Below, piece after piece: positions 59,534 through 64,000 of a stretch of 64,000 nucleotides of DNA. Both the position numbers and the translations under genes were made by a program. Location: contig CADADR010000001.1 of the NCBI GenBank assembly GCA_902786745.1, forward strand, positions 496,001 to 560,000, given 5' to 3'. The notes beneath the pieces are model-generated. The model saw nothing but the letters and a program-made list of their open reading frames with translations. It was not told where the DNA came from and ran no database searches. This stretch comes from an uncultured Bacteroidia bacterium. Lineage in GTDB: Bacteria; Bacteroidota; Bacteroidia; Bacteroidales; F082. How positions within the stretch are numbered: position 1 is the first letter of the stretch; each line of letters opens with the position of its first letter.

Positions 59534-61204
59534 ATGAAAAAACTGTTACTCATTATCCTGTCAGCGATGGCTTTCGCTGGCATAGCAATGGCTCAGGATG
59601 TATATACCTCGGGCTACTACATGCAAGACGGCAACGCTTCTGCCGCAGTCTATAAGAACGGAGAAAGGCTTTACTCGTGTTCTTCTTCATCCGACCTCAC
59701 TTCCGATGACGTGCTCTACTTTGATGGCAATGTCTATTGGGTGGACAACTGCCATAATGCGGACGGAACGTACAACTACGGTGACGTCTTTAAGAACGGC
59801 GACCGTTGGTTGAGCAATCCAATGAATTCAGGAACCACTATCACTTGCCTGTTCCATGACGACGAGGGCAATGTGTATGCCGCAGGCAGCAAGGATTACG
59901 ACGGTAACCAAGCGGCCGTGGTGTGGAAAAACGATGACAACACGGTCTATTCCTTGGTGAACTACAACACCTTCATCTCTGATGCCGCCATGGTGGATGG
60001 CAAAATCGTGGCTTGTGGCTATTTCACTACATCAGCTCAGGGTTTCGTCTGGTGGGATGTTACATCAACCCAAATTACCAATCTTGGTAATGGGATCATT
60101 CCAGGAGGTTTGGCTATCTACAACGGTGACGTGTACACCATTGTCACTGACATAAACAGTAACACCTCTTTAGTTAAGGTGTTGAAAAACGAACAAGTGC
60201 TTTACACATTGTCTTCTAACACGTATGGCACGGGCATCAGCATCGACGGGGGAGACATCTATACCGTTGAGAACTCGTATTTTGGTAGTGGTTACCGTGT
60301 CTGGAAAAACGACAGCATGATTTACGAGCAGACAGATGAAGTTGGCTGCATCGAGGCCAACAGTGAAGGTGTCTTTTATGCCGGTCTTGAATGGGTGTAT
60401 AAGAACGGCCAGGCAATTTACGGGCCAGAAGCACAAACTATCTTCACGGGCATTTCCGTCGACCTCGGGTGCACCAATTCCAATGTGCGCACGCTGCCCT
60501 ACTTCGAGGGATTCGAGACGGGTGAAACCGACTGGAGATGTTGGACGAAGGAAGACCTCGACGGCGACAACGGCATTCGTCCATCCTATTGGCACAGGCT
60601 TGGAGGCGTGCTCAACCCAGGACCTTCCATAGTTTCAGGCGACCACTGCGCCTATCATCACTGGAATGCTGACGCCGACCAGGAAGGCCGCCTGACCAGC
60701 CCCACCATCGCCATCCCCTCCAATGGCGCCACACTGACGTTCAAGACCTACGAACGATATCCTGGTGACTATCATCATGAAAGTGTGTGGATTTGGACGG
60801 GTGGTACGGGCACCCGTGAGTGGATGCAGGATGAGCCTTTCGATGCATGGAAGACCGTCACCATCGACCTCGCCGAATATAAGAATCAAAACATCCAAGT
60901 TGAATTTCGCTATATGGGCCAAAACGCCCACGGTTGGTACATCGACGACGTGAGCATCACACAAACCGTTGGCTTTGGCGAGAACGAGGAATCCAGTCTT
61001 GCCGTCTATCCCAATCCTGCCCGCGACCGCATTCGCATCGAAGGCCTTGAGGCCAACAGCGAGGTGCAAGTCTTCAACGCCTTGGGTGAGTTGGTGCTGA
61101 CGGCGAGAATGAGTGCCGACAATGAAATCGGCATTGGCGGATTGTCCTCGGGCCTTTACCTTGTGCGTTGCGGCAATATGACCTGTCGTTTTGTGAAGGA
61201 ATAA
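59534..61204 (+). CDS. T9SS-secreted protein with propeller-like repeats and anchor J-like domain
   Basis: A 556-residue exported protein. The signal peptide ends near 20 (AFAGIAMAQ). Residues ~20-300 have repeats with a VYKNG or VWKND core (AAVYKNGERLYS, DVFKNGDRWLS, AVVWKNDDNTVYS, KVLKNEQVLYT, RVWKNDSMIYEQ, EWVYKNGQAIYG), suggesting a beta-propeller. About 320-470 is a choice-of-anchor J-like sandwich (FEGFETGETDWRCWTKEDLDGDNGIRPSYWHR). The end (VYPNPARDRIRIEG ... SGLYLVRC) is a T9SS sorting domain. Function unknown, perhaps adhesion. It is followed after 78 bases by the truncated gene. Confidence 0.83.
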   Translation: MKKLLLIILSAMAFAGIAMAQDVYTSGYYMQDGNASAAVYKNGERLYSCSSSSDLTSDDVLYFDGNVYWVDNCHNADGTYNYGDVFKNGDRWLSNPMNSGTTITCLFHDDEGNVYAAGSKDYDGNQAAVVWKNDDNTVYSLVNYNTFISDAAMVDGKIVACGYFTTSAQGFVWWDVTSTQITNLGNGIIPGGLAIYNGDVYTIVTDINSNTSLVKVLKNEQVLYTLSSNTYGTGISIDGGDIYTVENSYFGSGYRVWKNDSMIYEQTDEVGCIEANSEGVFYAGLEWVYKNGQAIYGPEAQTIFTGISVDLGCTNSNVRTLPYFEGFETGETDWRCWTKEDLDGDNGIRPSYWHRLGGVLNPGPSIVSGDHCAYHHWNADADQEGRLTSPTIAIPSNGATLTFKTYERYPGDYHHESVWIWTGGTGTREWMQDEPFDAWKTVTIDLAEYKNQNIQVEFRYMGQNAHGWYIDDVSITQTVGFGENEESSLAVYPNPARDRIRIEGLEANSEVQVFNALGELVLTARMSADNEIGIGGLSSGLYLVRCGNMTCRFVKE

Positions 61205-61282
61205 GGAGGGTTTACTAATGGAAACCATATAACTATATATAAAGTATCAATTAACTTATTTATTAACCAAACTAAATTCATT

Positions 61283-64000
61283 ATGATGAAAAAAGTAATT
61301 TCATTGATGATGCTCTTGCTTGCCTTTACTGGTTTTGTGAGAGCTGGAGAGATTACCGTCCATGACGGTAATGTCACAAGTTCCTACATCCCTGTTTGGG
61401 GTTTGTGGACCGACAACAGTCTCCAACACGAATTCGTGTATCCAGCCAATGAGCTCGGTGCCATGAATGGAGAGGAGATTTCGAAGCTAAAGTTCTATAC
61501 GAACGTAACCAGTTCTGGCACTTACGCTAACATTTCGTGGAACGGAAGCTTTCGGGTCTATTTGAAAGAAGTTGCTTCTGCATCCATTGCTTCTTTCCTA
61601 GGCACCGATGATGCCACACTCGTTTACGAAGGATTGCTTGGCGTTGTTTCGAACGAGATGGAGATCACATTTGCCACTCCCTACACCTACAATGGAGGTA
61701 ATTTGTGGATCGGTGTTTACTACACTGCCACCACAGGTTATTCCAGTAGTCAATGGGTAGGCGAAACCGTTTCTGGTGCTGCTGTCTATGGCAGAAGCGG
61801 TGCCAACTACACCGTCAACACGACGGACTTCCTCCCGAAAACCACCTTTACCCACACGGGTAGTGGCAACGGTGGCGGCGGCTTTGAAGACATGCTGCAT
61901 GTCAAGTACATGGACGGTGACACCGAAGTCATTGACACGCTGAACCTGGGCGTTCGCCCTGCCGGCTGCTGGATGGAACCTTTCCAATTCACCATGTATA
62001 GCGAAGGTCCGACCTATACCGTGACTGTATTGGACTTCACCCCTAGTGACGGCATGTTTAGCGTCAGCGGTCAGGAACTGCCTTTCCAGGTGGCTCCCAA
62101 TGCCGACGTTGATCTGACCATGGCCATCAATGGCACGCAGCCCGGAATTATCGAGCGTCAGTTCGTGGCCATCACCGAAGGCAACCGCGCTGCCCATATT
62201 TGGCCCGTGATGGTGGAGCTTTACAGCCCCGAATGCCCCGACGTGGTAGAGGTGGCCTATGATCTCGGCAACATTACCCCTGGCTTCAGCTATGTGGGCA
62301 TCCCCGCCGACATCACGCCTACGACCTTGCACGATGACTACACACTGCCCTTCCCCGAGATTCCGGAAGGCGTGGATGGTGTGTACAAACTCACCTTCGA
62401 GCAAGACCAGTTGCTGAATGCCTTCGTCAGCCAAGGCGAGAATGGCAAGGTGGCTCTCTACACCGAGGACTTCTATGGTGAAGGCGGCCCGATGGCCCAT
62501 AACTACTACCAAGGTCCCGGCATAGGCGGAGGAGGTCTCCCCTTCGAGGCCATGATCGGCGACGAGAGCAGTACTACGGTCTCGTCCTACTTCCCGTTCC
62601 ATGTGTTCTTCCGGTACAGCATTGGCGAGAACCTATTCCTTGCCAGCGAACTTGCGGAAGCCGGTGTGACCACAGCCCCGATGACCAGCCTTAGCTGGTA
62701 CGTGGACAACACCACCTGCACGCAAGAGCAGAACAACATCAGCATCTGGATGGCCAATGTGGAAGAAAACGAAATTCCGACCATGTCACACATCACAAGT
62801 GATATGGCCTTGGTCTATACGGGCAACAACCTGCCGGCTCCTGCCGAGGGCTGGAACGAGTTCGTCCTTAACGGGGACAGCTTCGCCTGGGACGGTGTGA
62901 GCAACGTGCTCATCGTGTGCCAGAGGAACAACGGCGAATACCAGGGCAGGGTCAATTGGAGGACCCACAACCCGGGCTTCTATGCCATGGGTTACAAGTG
63001 GACCGACGGTTCGGCCTACGACATGCAGAATGAGAGTTATTCGCTCACTCGCTCGAACACCAACCGCGCCAACATCATCATGAAGGGCGGTAACCGTGGC
63101 AATCGCGATGCCCTGAGCTTCGATTTTGAAGACGGTATGCTCGGCTGGACCTCCATTGACAACGATGGTGATGGTAACACTTGGTTCCACAGCTCATTGA
63201 GTCAGACCTACTCCTGCTATGACTATACGGGATGGGGTAACAACGATTCCGATGGCTTTGCCGTTTCGCAGTCTTACACCGATTGCACCTATGATGCCTA
63301 TGATGCCGACAACTACCTTGTTTCGCCTCAGAAGTATTCCCTTGAAGCAGGTGCATCCCTGAACTTCTACTTTGACTATGCCAATGACAATTATCCCGAT
63401 TACTTTGAGGTTTGCGTTGCTACTGCCAACAATCCTACCGCCAATGACTTTACGTCGGTTTGGAATGTTAATATGAGAGGTAATGCCGCAAAGACTCAGG
63501 TTCGCCATACGAATAACCGTTATTTTAACTGGCGTGAGGTTAATGTTGACTTGAGCGCATACGTTGGCCAGGAGGTGTGGATTGCTTTCCACCACGAGGA
63601 TTATGACAATTATGAGATCTTTATTGACGATGTTACGATCAATACTGGTGATACCGTTCCTACTCCTCCAACTCCGACGGTTGGTGACATCAGCGCAGGC
63701 CCCGTCATCGAGAACCTGCCTGTAACGCCTGGCACCTATTATTTGGTGGCTTCCTCAACGGACCCCGACTTCGAGGTGACCATTAATGCAGAGAACATCC
63801 CCTGCCCAGTTGTTGAGGGCTTTGCCTTCGGCCCAACGCCGGCAGACAACGCGGACGGCATTGAACCCGCTAGTGTTACGCTACGTTGGAATATTCCGGA
63901 CTACGCCACGGGTTGGCGCCTTATCTTTGGCTCAACCTACTATCCTGAACCAGGTCATCCCCAGACCATCATGTATCCTGCGGATGGCAGTTTCAGCACC
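61283..64000 (+). CDS. Truncated large secreted protein with cleaved-adhesin-like domain (runs off the window)
   Basis: At least 906 codons open from ATG 61283 to the last base without a stop; the C-terminus lies outside. It starts MMKKVISLMMLLLAFTGFVRAG, a signal peptide. Residues ~20-200 look like an anchor-type beta-sandwich. A further module with GNLFLASELAEAGV-like text lies near 440-600. About 615-790 has FDFEDGMLGWTSIDNDGDGN, DNYLVSPQKY, LNFYFDYANDNYPDYFEV and IFIDDVTI, the cleaved-adhesin/choice-of-anchor J pattern seen in gingipain adhesins. An FN3-like part begins near 860. A T9SS sorting domain is expected downstream but cannot be seen. Confidence 0.82.
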   Translation, partial: MMKKVISLMMLLLAFTGFVRAGEITVHDGNVTSSYIPVWGLWTDNSLQHEFVYPANELGAMNGEEISKLKFYTNVTSSGTYANISWNGSFRVYLKEVASASIASFLGTDDATLVYEGLLGVVSNEMEITFATPYTYNGGNLWIGVYYTATTGYSSSQWVGETVSGAAVYGRSGANYTVNTTDFLPKTTFTHTGSGNGGGGFEDMLHVKYMDGDTEVIDTLNLGVRPAGCWMEPFQFTMYSEGPTYTVTVLDFTPSDGMFSVSGQELPFQVAPNADVDLTMAINGTQPGIIERQFVAITEGNRAAHIWPVMVELYSPECPDVVEVAYDLGNITPGFSYVGIPADITPTTLHDDYTLPFPEIPEGVDGVYKLTFEQDQLLNAFVSQGENGKVALYTEDFYGEGGPMAHNYYQGPGIGGGGLPFEAMIGDESSTTVSSYFPFHVFFRYSIGENLFLASELAEAGVTTAPMTSLSWYVDNTTCTQEQNNISIWMANVEENEIPTMSHITSDMALVYTGNNLPAPAEGWNEFVLNGDSFAWDGVSNVLIVCQRNNGEYQGRVNWRTHNPGFYAMGYKWTDGSAYDMQNESYSLTRSNTNRANIIMKGGNRGNRDALSFDFEDGMLGWTSIDNDGDGNTWFHSSLSQTYSCYDYTGWGNNDSDGFAVSQSYTDCTYDAYDADNYLVSPQKYSLEAGASLNFYFDYANDNYPDYFEVCVATANNPTANDFTSVWNVNMRGNAAKTQVRHTNNRYFNWREVNVDLSAYVGQEVWIAFHHEDYDNYEIFIDDVTINTGDTVPTPPTPTVGDISAGPVIENLPVTPGTYYLVASSTDPDFEVTINAENIPCPVVEGFAFGPTPADNADGIEPASVTLRWNIPDYATGWRLIFGSTYYPEPGHPQTIMYPADGSFST

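Noticed and set aside
61598..62602. 334-codon open frame on the minus strand
   Set aside because: Antisense to the large secreted gene that runs off the window; that gene has a signal peptide and adhesin-type domains, this frame has none.
1..64000. CRISPR arrays, tRNA, rRNA, IS transposases or integrases
   Set aside because: I looked for regularly spaced repeats, cloverleaf-like sequences and transposase/integrase motifs and saw none. The DUF2779 nuclease is Cas4-like but has no array or other Cas gene beside it.

Overview
The window reads as chromosomal DNA of a Bacteroidota bacterium, most likely a Bacteroidales relative. Six secreted proteins look like type IX secretion (T9SS) cargo: five carry a C-terminal sorting domain (VYPNP...G-Y-V) and the sixth runs off the window. 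Many start codons are preceded by the TAnnTTTG -7 element used by Bacteroidota sigma factors. Lineage-typical families are present: FecR/DUF4974, DUF3822, DUF2795, 3-domain TPR-lipoprotein/HTH regulators, serine palmitoyltransferase and an OlsF-like acyltransferase. No rRNA, tRNA, CRISPR array or insertion sequence was recognised.

Layout. (1) 1-6.2 kb: Fe-S carrier mrp and a NifU-like scaffold, a T9SS protein, then a tight trio (secreted protein, degenerate methyltransferase, cobalamin adenosyltransferase) and a DUF2795 gene. (2) 6.25-16.86 kb: an accessory island between terminators. It holds two AT-rich unknown genes, a Cas4-like/DEDD double-nuclease (DUF2779), a WYL regulator, a AAA+ ATPase, a tiny membrane protein, two Sel1-repeat proteins, and a pair of paralogous ~133-residue proteins that bracket the minus-strand block and share a promoter-like box. 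This is the best candidate for an undescribed (possibly anti-phage) system. (3) 16.9-23.0 kb: a small zincin-like protein, then hypB, a large Fe-S/FAD/NAD(P) oxidoreductase, hypA, a small membrane protein and a DUF5692-like membrane protein ending at a strong terminator. The nickel-insertion genes have no hydrogenase or urease beside them in this window, which makes this the second candidate system. (4) 23.1-33.7 kb: an aminolipid acyltransferase fusion, rsmD, AMP nucleosidase, holA, dtd, a T9SS subtilase, rbfA and an FtsX-type permease. (5) 33.8-41.9 kb: a membrane-spanning TPR/HTH regulator followed by an outer-membrane barrel receptor, then rsmA with TPR and lipoprotein partners, rpmA and rplU. 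(6) 42.2-51.9 kb: ECF sigma factor, FecR anti-sigma, an STN domain fused to a small barrel, two very large T9SS surface proteins and a small secreted protein, which looks like one cell-surface signalling locus. (7) 51.96-64 kb: ABC-F ATPase, SppA, folK, deoxynucleoside kinase, a sphingolipid pair (serine palmitoyltransferase and a short-chain reductase), then two T9SS proteins, the last truncated by the window edge.

Functional calls rest on reading motifs by eye and on remembered family features. No database search was possible, and transcription units are inferred from spacing, promoter boxes and hairpins.
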